A stretch of DNA of 57,124 nt from Anaerolineae bacterium (GCA_026129165.1 JAHCIP010000004.1:1-57124); one strand, 5' to 3'; shown: positions 1 to 9,692, counted from the stretch's first letter. Made by a program: numbers and translations. Notes: a model not told the origin generated them from the sequence alone.

Positions 1-2
1 TG

Positions 3-3000
3 ATTGACGCGGGGAACCCGAACGACCCGACGCCGCCCGGCGCGGGGCGGGTGGACATTGGCTATGTCGAGACGGGCCAGGCGGCCTACTTCGCCGATGA
101 CAGCTACTGCGCCACCTGTCTCAACGACGGTCTAGAGTGGGGCGTGGACGCCTTCGCCAAGATTCAGGATGCGCTGAACGCCGCCAGGGCGGCCCTGACG
201 GCTCTCAACTGTGGGGCCGGTTCGAGTGGTCTGTGCGCTCTCCAGTTTGTCGTGGGCGTGGGCAGTGGGACCTACAACGAAGCGGTCAGCGTGCCGAGCT
301 ACGTGCGCCTGCTGGGCAGCGGGGCCGATACGACAACCATCAACGCGAACGGGGCCACCAATGCCGTGTCGTTCAACGGTGTCATCCGCGCCGAGTTGAA
401 CGGCTTTACCGTCACCGGCGCCAGTGGCGCGGGCGTCAACGTCGCCAACGGCTCCAATACGGTCACTATCACCCGCAACCTCATCCGCAATAACGGCCAT
501 GGTGTCGCTTTCGGTGGTGGTTCGAGTGGGAATGTCCTGTTCAACACCATCACCGACAATACGGGGGACGGGGTGCGCAGCGACGGCGCGGCCACCTGGC
601 TCAACCTCCGCGACAACCTCATCGTCAACCAGAGCAGCGCGGGTATCCGCAGTCTGAACGGCGGCCAAATCTACAGTGAGTACAACCTGTACAACAACAA
701 CACGGGAGGCAACGCCGTCGGTGTTGCGACGAACCAGTTTACCGACATCCTGAACCAGTCGCCCCAGTTCCAGGCCGCGTCCTATCACCTGCAAGCCACC
801 TCACCGGCCCTGGATAAGGCCGACCCCAACGCGACGGTCCCGGTCGGCGGCGGCACGCGGGCCGATATGGGCTACCAGGAACTCACGGCCACGCCGCTGA
901 TCCTCCTGTTCGGCCAGGAGGGCGTGTCGTGCGCGGTGGGCAACTCAGGCGTCCAGAGCGTCCAGGTCGGGCTGGTGGGACCGCTGGTGGACCTGACCCA
1001 GCCGGTGACATCCACCCTGCCGTCTTCCTGGTCGCCGGCGACGCTGGCGACGGCGGGCCAGACGGCGTCCTACTGGACGCGCAGCGTCACACCCGGCAGC
1101 CAGGGCTACTATCGCGTCTACACCCGCGCCACGGACGCCGCCGGCAACCAGGAGACGAACACCTCGGCCTGGTACGACGGCGCGTTCTACGCTGACGGCA
1201 CAGCGCCCAGCGTGTCGCTGATTACTCCAGCCTCGTCGCTCAGTACGACCCAGGCGGCGGTGGAACTGGTCGGTGAGGTGGCGAACTACACCGACGCCCG
1301 CACCGCGCAGACCGTCTTCTTCGAGCTAGTCCAAGGCCAGACGACGACCACCGTTCCCGCCGACTGGACCACCGTTTCCTTCACCAGCGGCCAGCCGCGC
1401 CGCTTCCGCGCGATGGTCACGCCGGCCGTCGGTGTCTACACCGTCCGCGCCGCCGCGACAGACAAGGCGGGGAACAAGGGAACCAGCGCCGGGCGCAGCC
1501 TGACCATCAACGCGCCCGCGCCTAAGACCCTGACCCCCAGCCATGTCGTGACCTTCATTGATCCGACAGACACTAGCTTTACCAACCAGGCCACGCCCAT
1601 CGTGCGCGGCGCCGTGCGCTTCGCCAGCGCCAATGGGACGGGGAGCGTGGCCGTCCAGGTGAACGGCGGCGCCGTCGTCAACGCGACGCTGGACGACCCG
1701 CTCGCCGCCGTCACCACCTGGTCGGCGCAGGTGTCCCTCAACTCAGGCGCGAATACGGTGAGCGCGACAGCCACCAACGCCAGCGGAACCGGCCCCGCCA
1801 CGACCATCAATGTGACCCGCGAGGGGACAGCGCCTTCGCTCACCCTCCCCACCATCAGCGGCCCCGTCCCAGGCACCGTCACCCTGACCGGGGCAGCCAG
1901 TGACGATGGTAGCGGGTTGGCGAGCGTTGAGGTCAGCTTCGACGGCGGTCAGGTCTGGCTGCTCGCCGACCTGCTACCGGGGGTTGGCGCCACGCCTGGC
2001 ACCTTCCACAGTTGGAGCCTGTACTGGACGGCCCCGCCGTTCATTGAGTACACGACCTACCCGGTGCGCGTCCGCGCGCGCGACAACGCCGGTAACGAGA
2101 ACGTACAGAGCTTGAACCTCGTGGTGGACAATGTACCGCCGACGGGAATCACGCCGGTTACATTTAGCACACCGCCGGGCAACCTCGACCAGCCGCAGAG
2201 CGTGACGGTCAACTGGACCGCGCCGCAGGATCGCGGTGGCTCGCCCACGGTCCTCTTCGACGTGGACCAGGCCAGCAGTACGGTCGCGACGACCAGCGTG
2301 GGCGGCACGAGCGCCAACGCCAATTTCAATGCCAGCGGTCAGTGGTACATCCACCTGAGCGTGAGAGACACGGCCGGCAACCGCCGCGACTTCCACTTTG
2401 GACCGTGGACGGTCGGCAGTTTCGAGAATACAGCCCTCCAGTGCTCCGTGCGTCAGCAGACCATCACGGTGGATGGCTTTGTTGACACGAGTGGCAAGGA
2501 GTGGCGCGACGACCGCGAACGCCTCGACGACGACGAGCGCCTCACCTCCCACTACACCGACCCCCAGACGGAGAGCGTCCTGGCCCAGAAGCAGACACTC
2601 TATGCGACCTGGGACGGCACGGCGTTCTACCTGGGCTGGCAGGGTGCGGCGTGGGCGCTGGACGGGACGCTGTGGGCCTACCTCAGCACGGGCGCGGGTG
2701 GGACGAACCAGCCCATCAGTCCGCTGGTGGTGGGCAACCTCCCCTTCGCCGCTAATCTGGCCGTGAAGGTAGAGAGTCCGTCCAGCGCGACCTACTACAC
2801 CTACACCGGCGGCCAGTGGGTGGCCCTGGGGACGCCGACCTTCGCCAACGGCGACAGCGCCGGTACCGAGGTGATCATCCCCTGGTCCATCGGCTCGGTG
2901 AGTGAAGCGCGGCTGGTCGCCTTCGCGACGGGTGAGGGCAGCAACGACAACCGGCCGTGGGCCGTCTTCCCGACGACCAACCCCGTGGCCGGGCCGTGGA

Positions 3001-5981
3001 CGGCGTACTACGACTGGACCAACCTGTGCGCGACGTTTAGCCCGGCCAGCAACCAGCCCGTCGCCGCGACGGTGGACCTCAGCCTGAGTAGCCCGCAGGA
3101 CAGCAACACCGCCTGGGGGCCGAGCCAGACGCTGAACTACGTCGTTAGCCTCACCAACAAGGAGGACAGCGCGCTGAGCGGCCTCACCCTGAGCGTGGCG
3201 ACGACGACCGGGCTGACGTATCAGTCGGTGACGGGTGGAACCTGCGCGGGCTGTCCCGGCACGAGCTTGTCGGTTGGCCCACTGAGCCTGGCGATTGGCG
3301 AAACCAAGACGGTGACTGTTAGCGGTCAGTTGGGTAACGCCGCCGCGCTCAGCGCCCTGCAAGCGGTGACGACGACCGTCACGCTCGGCGGTGGGGCTAT
3401 TGGCACGGCGAACCTCCATCACCGCGTGGATGGGCAGCCGCCCACGGTGGCCTTCGTCTTCCCAGAGACCACCGTCCGTTCGGGCGCGATTGAGTTCCTG
3501 GGTACGTCGAACGACGGCGCTGGCTCTGGGGTCACGTCGGTGCAACTACGCCCGTTCGGTGGCAGCTTTAGCCCGGCCGCCGGAACAGTGTTCTGGTCGG
3601 GTACGTTGACCGTGCCGAGCGCGGCCGACGGGACGACCTTCTCGGCGGAGGCCCAGGCCACGGACGCGCGTGGCAACACGAGCGCGATTGTGAAGCGTGA
3701 CCTGACGGTGGATAACACGGCTCCGTCCGTCACCTTCAACCTGCCCACCCTCCTGGGCAGCCCGACCTTCGTCCTCAACGGCACGGCCTATGATCCGTTC
3801 CCGGCCGGCGGCAAGGTAGTCAAGGTCGAGGTCCAGGTGTTGGGTCCGAACGATAACGCCTCCACCGCGCCGTGGCTACTGGCAGAGGGGCCGTTCCCAT
3901 CTGCTCTAGATGGCAGCCAGGCCTGGTCGCTCGTGTGGGGCGTGCCAAAGGTCAACGGCGTCGCCTATCAGTGGCGCGCCCGCGCGACGGACGCCGCCGG
4001 TAACGTGAGCCAACCGACGGCCTTCCAGCCAGCGACGGTCTACGCCAGCGCCACAGACCTCCAGATCACCAAGACCGACGGCCAGACCGAGGCCATTCCA
4101 GGCACGGTGATTACCTACACCATCGTCGCGTCCAATAAGGGCCCCAACCCGGTGACGAACGCGCGCATCCAGGACACGGCGCCGGCCAGTCTGGTCAACG
4201 TGCACTGGATATGCGAGGCTGCCACTGACGCCAGTTGCGCTTCCAATATCAGCGGGACAGGCAACATTGATGCTAAAGTCCTGTTGCCCGTCAGCAGGGC
4301 TGTCACCTTCACGGTCAGCGCCCTAATTCCGCCGGCCCTGCGCGGTGGGTTGCAGAATACGGCGACTGTCACGACGCCGGTCGAGTTGAGCGATCGGCTG
4401 GCAATCAACAACAGCGCAACCGATACCAACACGCTTACCCCGCGTACCGACCTGGTCATTACCCAGGTCGCCCAGCCGAACCCAGCGGTGGCGGGCCTGC
4501 CCCTGACCTACACGTTGACGATTACCAACAACGGTCCCTCAACCGCCAACGGTGTCGTCGTCACGGACAGTCTGCCCAGCGGCGTTACCCTGCTGTCTGC
4601 CCCCGGCTGCACCGGTACGACCAATCTGACCTGCGCTCTTGGCACCCTCCAGCCCCATGTGCCCGTTACGATTGCCATCCACGTCTTTGTGGATCCGAGT
4701 CGACGCGGCAGTCTGGTTAACACGGCTGGCGTCAGCGGGACCGAAACCGACCCCGTGCCCGCCAACAACATCAACACCATGACGACGACGGTGATCGCCC
4801 GGTCTGATCTGGTAGTGAGCCAGAGCTTCAGCCCACAGCCGGTGGTCAAGTTCATCCCGTTCACGATGAGCCTCGTCGTTACCAACAACGGTCCCTCGAC
4901 GGCGACGGGCGTCACCCTCATTGATACCCTGCCCGCCCCCATCCAGTTCCAGTCCGTCTCGTCTAGCCAGGGGTCCTGCTCCGGCTCCCCCCTCAGCCAG
5001 ACCGTCACCTGTAACCTGGGCACTCTTGGCGTCGGCGCCAGCGCCACCGTCAGCCTCATCGTAGCGTCGAACCTCGAGGGAACGTTCAACAACCAAATCA
5101 CGGCGTTGGCCGTCGAGCCAGACCCCGTCACCGCCAACAACTCGGCCTCTGGCCCCGTCATCGTCGTCCTGCGTCAGCCTACCGCCACCCCCGTCGGCGC
5201 GGCCACCGTGACGCCCACGCGGACCCCCACCCCCACCCAGACGACCGTGCCCGTCACCCCGACGCCCACCCGCACCCTCGTCCCCAGGCCGCCCGTCAAG
5301 CCCGCCCTCTTCCGCGCGGGTAGCTGGTTCCTCCGCAACACCTTCTCCTCTGGGCCAGCCGATACCGTCGTCAGCTACGGCTTCCCCTCCGACATCCCCC
5401 TCATGTGCGACTGGGATGGCAACGGCACTCGGACGCTGGGCGTCTACCGCCCCGCCACCTCCGCCTTCTACCTGCGCAACTCCACCACCGGCGGCGTCTC
5501 CGACCTCGCCCTCCTCTTCGGGTTGCCGAGCGACATCCCCGTCTGCGGCGACTGGGACGGGGACGGGGTGCAGACGGTGGGCGTGTTCCGCCCCTCGACG
5601 GCGGCGCTGTACCTGCGCAACTCCAACACGAGTGGCCCCGCCGACCTGGTGTTCCTGTATGGCGTGCCAGGCGACGTGTTCGTGGCGGGGGACTGGAACG
5701 GGGACGGGATTGACACGGTGGGGGTGGTACGGGAGACGGGGGACTACCTGGTGTGGTACCTGAAGAACAGCAACAGCAATGGGCCAGCGGACGTGTTCTA
5801 CTTCTACGGGTTGAAGGGGGACGTGCCGAAGGCCGGGGACTGGGACGGGAACGGGAGTGACACGGCGGGGGTGTATCGGAACGGGCTGTGGTACCTGCGT
5901 AACAGCCACAGCGGGGGGATCGCGGACCAGAGCCTCCTCTACGGCGGCGACCTCCTCGACCGCCCCCTCGTCTGGCGCTAG
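3..5981 (+). CDS. Giant exported surface protein, 5'-truncated: beta-helix, Ig-like and DUF11 repeats, C-terminal FG-GAP-like repeats
   Basis: The frame is open to the left edge, so the N-terminus and any signal peptide lie outside the window; an internal GTG at 51 is not a convincing start. Residue numbers below count from 51. Residues about 30-270 look like a right-handed beta-helix (Asn-rich NLIRNN-type turns, ending in ADMGYQE). Ig-like segments with recurring 'DNTAPSVT' and 'ATDAAGN' phrases follow. A stretch near 800-990 resembles a CBM9/DOMON-like fold. Three DUF11-type repeats start near 1334, 1467 and 1586 (TNNGPSTA, DSLP). A Thr/Pro linker lies near 1709-1748. Five FG-GAP-like repeats with DWDGDG and GVYR motifs run to the C-terminus. 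These domains are typical of secreted adhesins or cell-wall proteins. No LPXTG motif or C-terminal anchor is visible. Function inferred only as surface binding. Confidence 0.85.
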   Translation: MDAGNPNDPTPPGAGRVDIGYVETGQAAYFADDSYCATCLNDGLEWGVDAFAKIQDALNAARAALTALNCGAGSSGLCALQFVVGVGSGTYNEAVSVPSYVRLLGSGADTTTINANGATNAVSFNGVIRAELNGFTVTGASGAGVNVANGSNTVTITRNLIRNNGHGVAFGGGSSGNVLFNTITDNTGDGVRSDGAATWLNLRDNLIVNQSSAGIRSLNGGQIYSEYNLYNNNTGGNAVGVATNQFTDILNQSPQFQAASYHLQATSPALDKADPNATVPVGGGTRADMGYQELTATPLILLFGQEGVSCAVGNSGVQSVQVGLVGPLVDLTQPVTSTLPSSWSPATLATAGQTASYWTRSVTPGSQGYYRVYTRATDAAGNQETNTSAWYDGAFYADGTAPSVSLITPASSLSTTQAAVELVGEVANYTDARTAQTVFFELVQGQTTTTVPADWTTVSFTSGQPRRFRAMVTPAVGVYTVRAAATDKAGNKGTSAGRSLTINAPAPKTLTPSHVVTFIDPTDTSFTNQATPIVRGAVRFASANGTGSVAVQVNGGAVVNATLDDPLAAVTTWSAQVSLNSGANTVSATATNASGTGPATTINVTREGTAPSLTLPTISGPVPGTVTLTGAASDDGSGLASVEVSFDGGQVWLLADLLPGVGATPGTFHSWSLYWTAPPFIEYTTYPVRVRARDNAGNENVQSLNLVVDNVPPTGITPVTFSTPPGNLDQPQSVTVNWTAPQDRGGSPTVLFDVDQASSTVATTSVGGTSANANFNASGQWYIHLSVRDTAGNRRDFHFGPWTVGSFENTALQCSVRQQTITVDGFVDTSGKEWRDDRERLDDDERLTSHYTDPQTESVLAQKQTLYATWDGTAFYLGWQGAAWALDGTLWAYLSTGAGGTNQPISPLVVGNLPFAANLAVKVESPSSATYYTYTGGQWVALGTPTFANGDSAGTEVIIPWSIGSVSEARLVAFATGEGSNDNRPWAVFPTTNPVAGPWTAYYDWTNLCATFSPASNQPVAATVDLSLSSPQDSNTAWGPSQTLNYVVSLTNKEDSALSGLTLSVATTTGLTYQSVTGGTCAGCPGTSLSVGPLSLAIGETKTVTVSGQLGNAAALSALQAVTTTVTLGGGAIGTANLHHRVDGQPPTVAFVFPETTVRSGAIEFLGTSNDGAGSGVTSVQLRPFGGSFSPAAGTVFWSGTLTVPSAADGTTFSAEAQATDARGNTSAIVKRDLTVDNTAPSVTFNLPTLLGSPTFVLNGTAYDPFPAGGKVVKVEVQVLGPNDNASTAPWLLAEGPFPSALDGSQAWSLVWGVPKVNGVAYQWRARATDAAGNVSQPTAFQPATVYASATDLQITKTDGQTEAIPGTVITYTIVASNKGPNPVTNARIQDTAPASLVNVHWICEAATDASCASNISGTGNIDAKVLLPVSRAVTFTVSALIPPALRGGLQNTATVTTPVELSDRLAINNSATDTNTLTPRTDLVITQVAQPNPAVAGLPLTYTLTITNNGPSTANGVVVTDSLPSGVTLLSAPGCTGTTNLTCALGTLQPHVPVTIAIHVFVDPSRRGSLVNTAGVSGTETDPVPANNINTMTTTVIARSDLVVSQSFSPQPVVKFIPFTMSLVVTNNGPSTATGVTLIDTLPAPIQFQSVSSSQGSCSGSPLSQTVTCNLGTLGVGASATVSLIVASNLEGTFNNQITALAVEPDPVTANNSASGPVIVVLRQPTATPVGAATVTPTRTPTPTQTTVPVTPTPTRTLVPRPPVKPALFRAGSWFLRNTFSSGPADTVVSYGFPSDIPLMCDWDGNGTRTLGVYRPATSAFYLRNSTTGGVSDLALLFGLPSDIPVCGDWDGDGVQTVGVFRPSTAALYLRNSNTSGPADLVFLYGVPGDVFVAGDWNGDGIDTVGVVRETGDYLVWYLKNSNSNGPADVFYFYGLKGDVPKAGDWDGNGSDTAGVYRNGLWYLRNSHSGGIADQSLLYGGDLLDRPLVWR

Positions 5982-6005
5982 ACCTCAGGCTAACGACAAC
6001 AGCCT

Positions 6006-6058
6006 CAGTAGAGGCGCGACAAAGTGCCCCGTACTCGGGGTATGTCGCGCCTCTACTG
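6006..6058. repeat. Long palindrome between convergent genes
   Basis: A perfect 16-bp inverted repeat (CAGTAGAGGCGCGACA at 6006-6021 and its complement at 6043-6058) encloses a second small stem (CCCCG at 6027-6031, CGGGG at 6036-6040). It lies between the giant surface gene and the convergent polX gene, so it could stop transcription from both sides. No T-run follows either arm, so it may equally be a dispersed REP-type element. Confidence 0.75.
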
Positions 6059-6103
6059 GGGCTGCGTCTCTACGATAATTGCGTTTCTATCCCTGTTGCG
6101 TCG

Positions 6104-7813
6104 TTACCGCTGGAGCCAGGCGAGGAAGATGTCCAGGGGCATGGCGTTGAGGACGTGTTTGGGTTCCAGCCAGGCGCGGCGCGCGGTAGACACGGCGAGC
6201 GACATCACCTTCAGCCCGTCGGGATGGTGGGCGTCTGAAGCCAGCGAGATCATCACCCCGCGCTGCATGGCGTAGCGCGCCTGGCCGCCATTGAGGTCCA
6301 TGCGGTCGGCCTGGCCGTTGATTTCCAGCGCCGTGCCCGTCTCGGCGCAGGCATCGACGAGCGCCTCAAAGTCGAGGTCCATGGGAGGACGGCGGTTTAA
6401 GAGGCGGCCAAAGGGGTGGGCGATGATGTCCACGTGGGGGTTGTGGACCGCGTTCAGATACCGTTTCATCAGCGCAGGGCGGTCGGCGCGCTGGCCCGTG
6501 TGGACCGAAGCGACGACAACATCGAGTTGGGCCAGCACGTCGTCGGGCAGGTCGAGCGTGCCGTCGGCCAGGATTTCTAGTTCGATAGACCGCAGTACGC
6601 GGAACGGGGCCAGCCGGTCGTTGACCGCGTCAATCTCGCGCCGCTGTTCGCGCAGCCGTTCCACGTCTAGACCCTGTGTCACGCCCAGCCCCCGCGAGTG
6701 GTCCGTGATGGCAATCCACTCGTAACCTAACGCCTGGGCCGCGCGGGCCATCTCCTCCACCGACCGCGTTCCATCACTCCACGTCGTGTGCATCTGCAAG
6801 TCGCCGCGCACATCGCCCAACTCAATCAGATGGGGCAGGCGTCCCTCGCGGGCGGCTTCCAACTCACCCTCGGCCTCGCGCAGTTCGGGCGGAATCCAGT
6901 CCAGGCCCAGCGCGCGATAGTGCGCCGCCTCGTCGGCATACGGGGTGAGGACGCCATCGCGCGTGATGCCCCACTCGCTGACATGCAGCCCCTGGGCGAC
7001 CGCCGCCGAGCGTAGTTCGACATTGTGCGCCTGGGAGCCAGTGAAGTGTTGGAGCAGCGAGCCCCAACTGGCGGGTGGGAGAACGATCAGGTCTACCGAG
7101 AGATCGCGGTGCAGAATGACCGTCGCCTTGTTCGCGCCGGCCGACTGGACCGAACGCACCTGGGGCAGTTCGGTGAAGAACTGGACGACAGGCGCGGTGT
7201 CGCCAGCCGCGCACAGCAGGTCAATATCCCCCACCGTCTCCTGGCGTCGGCGCAGCGAGCCGCCCATCTCGGCCTGGACAACGCCTGGCGCCTGACGCAG
7301 CGCATCGAGCAGCGTCTCGGCCAGCGGCAGCGCGGTCCCCAGTAAGGTTCGGTCGCCCAGGCTATGGAGGGCCTCAATTCCCTTCAGGATGTTCTGCGCC
7401 GTCTGCGCTCCCAGCCCCTTCACTCCCTTGAGCCGGCCTTCTTTGGCGGCGGCTTCTAACATCGCCAGGTCCGTGATACCCAGTGTCTTCCATAGCAGGT
7501 TTGCCCGCTTCGGCCCCACCCCCGGCACGCGCAGGACTTCAATCAGGCTCGGCGGGACTTCCTGGCGTAACCGTTCGTAGAACTTCAGCGTCCCACTAGA
7601 TAGTAACTCGTCAATTTTGGTGGCGATGGTTTTACCGACGCCGGGCACCTCTTCCAGCCGACCATCGCGCCACAGCGCCTCGACGCTGCCCGGATACTGG
7701 CCTAGCTCGTCGGCGGCGCGGCGGTAAGCCAGGTAGCGGTAGCGGTCCTCCCCCTGGATTTCGAGCATGTCGGCGATGTCGGCAAAGAGTTGGGCGATTT
7801 CGGCGTTGGTCAT
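6104..7813 (-). CDS. polX: DNA polymerase X family protein with PHP domain (PolX)
   Basis: 569 aa, the usual length for bacterial PolX. The N-terminal third carries helix-hairpin-helix motifs (VPGVGKTIATKI near 57, VPGVGPKRANLL near 97, VKGLGAQTA near 130). The nucleotidyltransferase signature follows near 184 (GGSLRRR...GDIDLL), with the second metal-binding carboxylate in DLSVDLIVL. From about 335 a PHP domain begins with GDLQMHTTWSDGT and continues with AITDHS, VVASVH, DIIAHPFG and ASDAHH, so the metal-binding His/Asp set appears intact. In known PolX proteins the polymerase fills short gaps and the PHP domain supplies exonuclease or AP-site activity, in cytoplasmic base-excision repair. 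The ATG at 7811-7813 is the only sensible start. It converges on the surface-protein gene. Confidence 0.95.
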   Translation of the reverse strand: MTNAEIAQLFADIADMLEIQGEDRYRYLAYRRAADELGQYPGSVEALWRDGRLEEVPGVGKTIATKIDELLSSGTLKFYERLRQEVPPSLIEVLRVPGVGPKRANLLWKTLGITDLAMLEAAAKEGRLKGVKGLGAQTAQNILKGIEALHSLGDRTLLGTALPLAETLLDALRQAPGVVQAEMGGSLRRRQETVGDIDLLCAAGDTAPVVQFFTELPQVRSVQSAGANKATVILHRDLSVDLIVLPPASWGSLLQHFTGSQAHNVELRSAAVAQGLHVSEWGITRDGVLTPYADEAAHYRALGLDWIPPELREAEGELEAAREGRLPHLIELGDVRGDLQMHTTWSDGTRSVEEMARAAQALGYEWIAITDHSRGLGVTQGLDVERLREQRREIDAVNDRLAPFRVLRSIELEILADGTLDLPDDVLAQLDVVVASVHTGQRADRPALMKRYLNAVHNPHVDIIAHPFGRLLNRRPPMDLDFEALVDACAETGTALEINGQADRMDLNGGQARYAMQRGVMISLASDAHHPDGLKVMSLAVSTARRAWLEPKHVLNAMPLDIFLAWLQR

Positions 7814-7902
7814 CGGGCGCGGTCTCCGGAGGGTGAAGGTAGGCTAGCCGTCATGCGCATATGCCAGCCAGGGGTAGAATGAGTATACTATAGGGCAATG
7901 GA

Positions 7903-8277
7903 TTACAGTCGCATCCACTCATCTTCAGGCTGGGGCAGGGTGAAGCCCAGGAGGGCGGCCGGGATTGCCAGGGCCAATTCGTAGATGCCATACCCACTGA
8001 GCAATCCGCCTGCCAGGATGAAGCGGCCGCCCATCTGGTAGTAGCCGCGCAGGAGCATCACGCCACCAATGCCCAGCAGCGCCGCGCCGACCAGGAAGGT
8101 TAGAATCATCAATAGATAGGGGTAAATGTACTGAATCTCCCACGGCCAGTTGTGCATCAGGACGGGCAGGGGCCAACTGAGGGCATGATAGACCGCCAGG
8201 CCGGCGCACGCCAGCGCCAGTAAGGCGGCTAGGATGGCGCGTAGGGGACGCCCTCGCAAACTCAAACGGTTTTGCAT
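7903..8277 (-). CDS. Small integral membrane protein, unknown function
   Basis: 124 aa starting at ATG 8275-8277. After a short basic N-terminus (residues 1-12, with Arg at 4, 8, 10 and 13) there are three or four hydrophobic segments, roughly at residues 13-33, 48-74, 82-98 and 100-113, and a short acidic tail (EDEWMRL). I do not recognise a family. It is transcribed away from the sigma-factor gene, so the 8278-8378 gap probably carries divergent promoters. The gap to polX (7814-7902) is too long for tight coupling. Uniform hydrophobicity and a clean start support a real gene; function unknown. Confidence 0.65.
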   Translation of the reverse strand: MQNRLSLRGRPLRAILAALLALACAGLAVYHALSWPLPVLMHNWPWEIQYIYPYLLMILTFLVGAALLGIGGVMLLRGYYQMGGRFILAGGLLSGYGIYELALAIPAALLGFTLPQPEDEWMRL

Positions 8278-8327
8278 CGCTCTTGTCCTCTCTACACATA
8301 CGCAGCAGAGGCAATGTTAATTACGAT

Positions 8328-8348
8328 GTGATGCGTGATGCGTAATGC
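8328..8348. repeat. Three tandem heptamers upstream of the sigma-factor gene
   Basis: GTGATGC, GTGATGC and GTAATGC follow each other directly in the divergent promoter gap. They could be a regulator binding array or a remnant of a dispersed repeat; nothing here separates the two. Confidence 0.5.
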
Positions 8349-8441
8349 CTTATCTCTTTTGGGAAAGACTGCGGACGAATGAATAAATCTTCAACTTCTG
8401 GCGTTTCTCCAATAGACAGGTGCGTCACCCCAGGGGACGGC

Positions 8442-9026
8442 ATGACCCACGACGACTTGATAGCTCGCTGCCAGGCGGGAGAGCCGGCGGCTGTCGCCGA
8501 GATGGTGACGGCCTATGCCAGCTTTGTCTACCGCGTCTGCCTGACGGTGTTGCGTCACGCCGAGGACGCCGAGGACGCCATGCAGGAGAGCCTGGTCAAG
8601 GTGGTACGCGGCCTGGGCGGCTACCACCACAAGGACGAGGGCAGCTTCCGCGCCTGGCTGCACCGCATCGCCCTCAACACAGCCATCTCGCGCCTGCGCC
8701 GCCACCAATTGCCGCAGGTGGAATGGGAGGCCATGGAGACGGCCCCCGCGCCCCACGCCGACCCCGAAGATCATGCCCTCCAACGGCTGACCCAGGAAGA
8801 GGTCATGCGCGCGCTGGATCAGTTGAGCGAAGGGCACCGCCTGGTTGTCGTCCTCCGCTACTACAACGGCCTCTCGTGTGAGGAGATTGCCGACCTCCTC
8901 AACCTGCCGCCCGGCACGGTTGGCTCGCGGTTGTTCAATGCGCGGACTCGCCTGCGTGAGCTATTAGCGGACCAGACATGGGAAGACGTGGGAAGACAGG
9001 ACGTGGGAAGGTATAGGCAGCTATGA
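8442..9026 (+). CDS. ECF-type RNA polymerase sigma factor
   Basis: 194 aa from ATG 8442. An in-frame ATG at 8379 would add 21 residues of poorly conserved sequence; 8442 is preferred because AGGGGAC sits just upstream and the family consensus (DLIARCQAGEPAAVAEM) begins there. Region 2 is clear (FVYRVCLTVLRHAEDAEDAM, then SFRAWLHRIALNTA). A short linker leads to region 4 (LVVVLRYYNGLSCEEIADLL, PPGTVGSRLFNART). The ends of regions 2 and 4 bind the -10 and -35 elements of target promoters. The stop overlaps the next start (ATGA, 9023-9026), and that gene encodes the likely anti-sigma factor, so activity is probably controlled by sequestration. The 3' end encodes a repetitive WEDVGRQDVGRYRQL tail from GGGAAGAC-type direct repeats. 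Confidence 0.92.
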   Translation: MTHDDLIARCQAGEPAAVAEMVTAYASFVYRVCLTVLRHAEDAEDAMQESLVKVVRGLGGYHHKDEGSFRAWLHRIALNTAISRLRRHQLPQVEWEAMETAPAPHADPEDHALQRLTQEEVMRALDQLSEGHRLVVVLRYYNGLSCEEIADLLNLPPGTVGSRLFNARTRLRELLADQTWEDVGRQDVGRYRQL

Positions 9027-9595
9027 GTGGAAGGGAGCCGCATCCCATGAGGTGCGACGAGTTTCTCAAGGAATGGTCAACCTATCGTGACGGGTGTGAG
9101 GTTGAGTTGAGCGCCGAAGCGGCCGCCCACGGAGCCGCGTGTCCCGCCTGCGCCGTTGAGATGCGTTGGGCCGACGAGCTTGAACGGATGCTGCGCTTAG
9201 GTCTGGCGCAGCGCGCCAGTCAGGCGCAACCCTCGGCCAGCGCGGTAGCGCAAGCGGTTCTGGCCGCCACAGCCGCCCTGGAGGAGCGCCCTGCCGCTTC
9301 CCGGCCTTCGCCACGCGCCCGGCCCACGCGCTGGAAGTCGGAGCCGCTCCGCTTCGTGCCTCTGGCCCCCCTCAGCCTGGCCCGCTGGGCTGTCGCCGCC
9401 GTATTTATCCTGGCGGTAGGCTTGCTGGGGCGAGGCCAGCCCCTGAACCCGACCCCGACCTACGCCGACATGACCGCGACAGCCGTCGCCCTACCCTCGG
9501 CGACTCCGTCGGCCACTCTCTCTGCCTACGCCCCGGGGACGCCCACGGTGCTGGCAATGGGGCAGGGCGTGGCGACGCCGGGGCCGGCCCGCTAA
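9023..9595 (+). CDS. Membrane-anchored anti-sigma factor with zinc-finger-like N-terminus
   Basis: 190 aa, translationally coupled to the sigma gene through an ATGA overlap; ATG 9047 is an alternative start. The N-terminal part has the ZAS-type pattern: a Cys in MRCDEF, then HGAACPAC (H-x3-C-x2-C) near residues 31-38. A single transmembrane segment lies near 125-142 (WAVAAVFILAVGLLG). Beyond it is a short Ala/Thr/Pro-rich external tail (TPTYADMTATAVALPSATPS). This is the usual layout of a single-pass anti-sigma factor: the cytoplasmic zinc domain holds the sigma factor at the membrane and releases it on an envelope signal. The external part is too short to be a folded sensor domain. Confidence 0.85.
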   Translation: MSGREPHPMRCDEFLKEWSTYRDGCEVELSAEAAAHGAACPACAVEMRWADELERMLRLGLAQRASQAQPSASAVAQAVLAATAALEERPAASRPSPRARPTRWKSEPLRFVPLAPLSLARWAVAAVFILAVGLLGRGQPLNPTPTYADMTATAVALPSATPSATLSAYAPGTPTVLAMGQGVATPGPAR

Positions 9596-9658
9596 GGACG
9601 GAAGACGAATACATAAGGTAGTTTTTCGACTTGGTCCTCAGTCGTCGGTCCTCCGTCC
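9596..9658. repeat. Heptad-type palindromic repeat, intergenic copy
   Basis: GGACGGAAGACGAA (9596-9609) is matched imperfectly in inverse by GTCGGTCCTCCGTCC near 9644-9658. The same GACGGA/TCCGTCC heptads occur inside the coding sequence at 32165-32290, so this appears to be an intergenic member of that family. It directly follows the anti-sigma gene. Confidence 0.6.
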
Positions 9659-9686
9659 CGAATTAGGATTTAAGTCAAGCGCATGC

Positions 9687-9692
9687 TATAAT
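9687..9692 (+). promoter_or_regulatory. Extended -10 promoter element of the glycan cluster
   Basis: TATAAT preceded by TGC (ATGCTATAAT from 9683) is an extended -10 box 51 bases before the first gene of the cluster. The -35 region is poor (TTAGGA at 9663, 18-bp spacer), as is common with extended -10 promoters. Confidence 0.55.
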
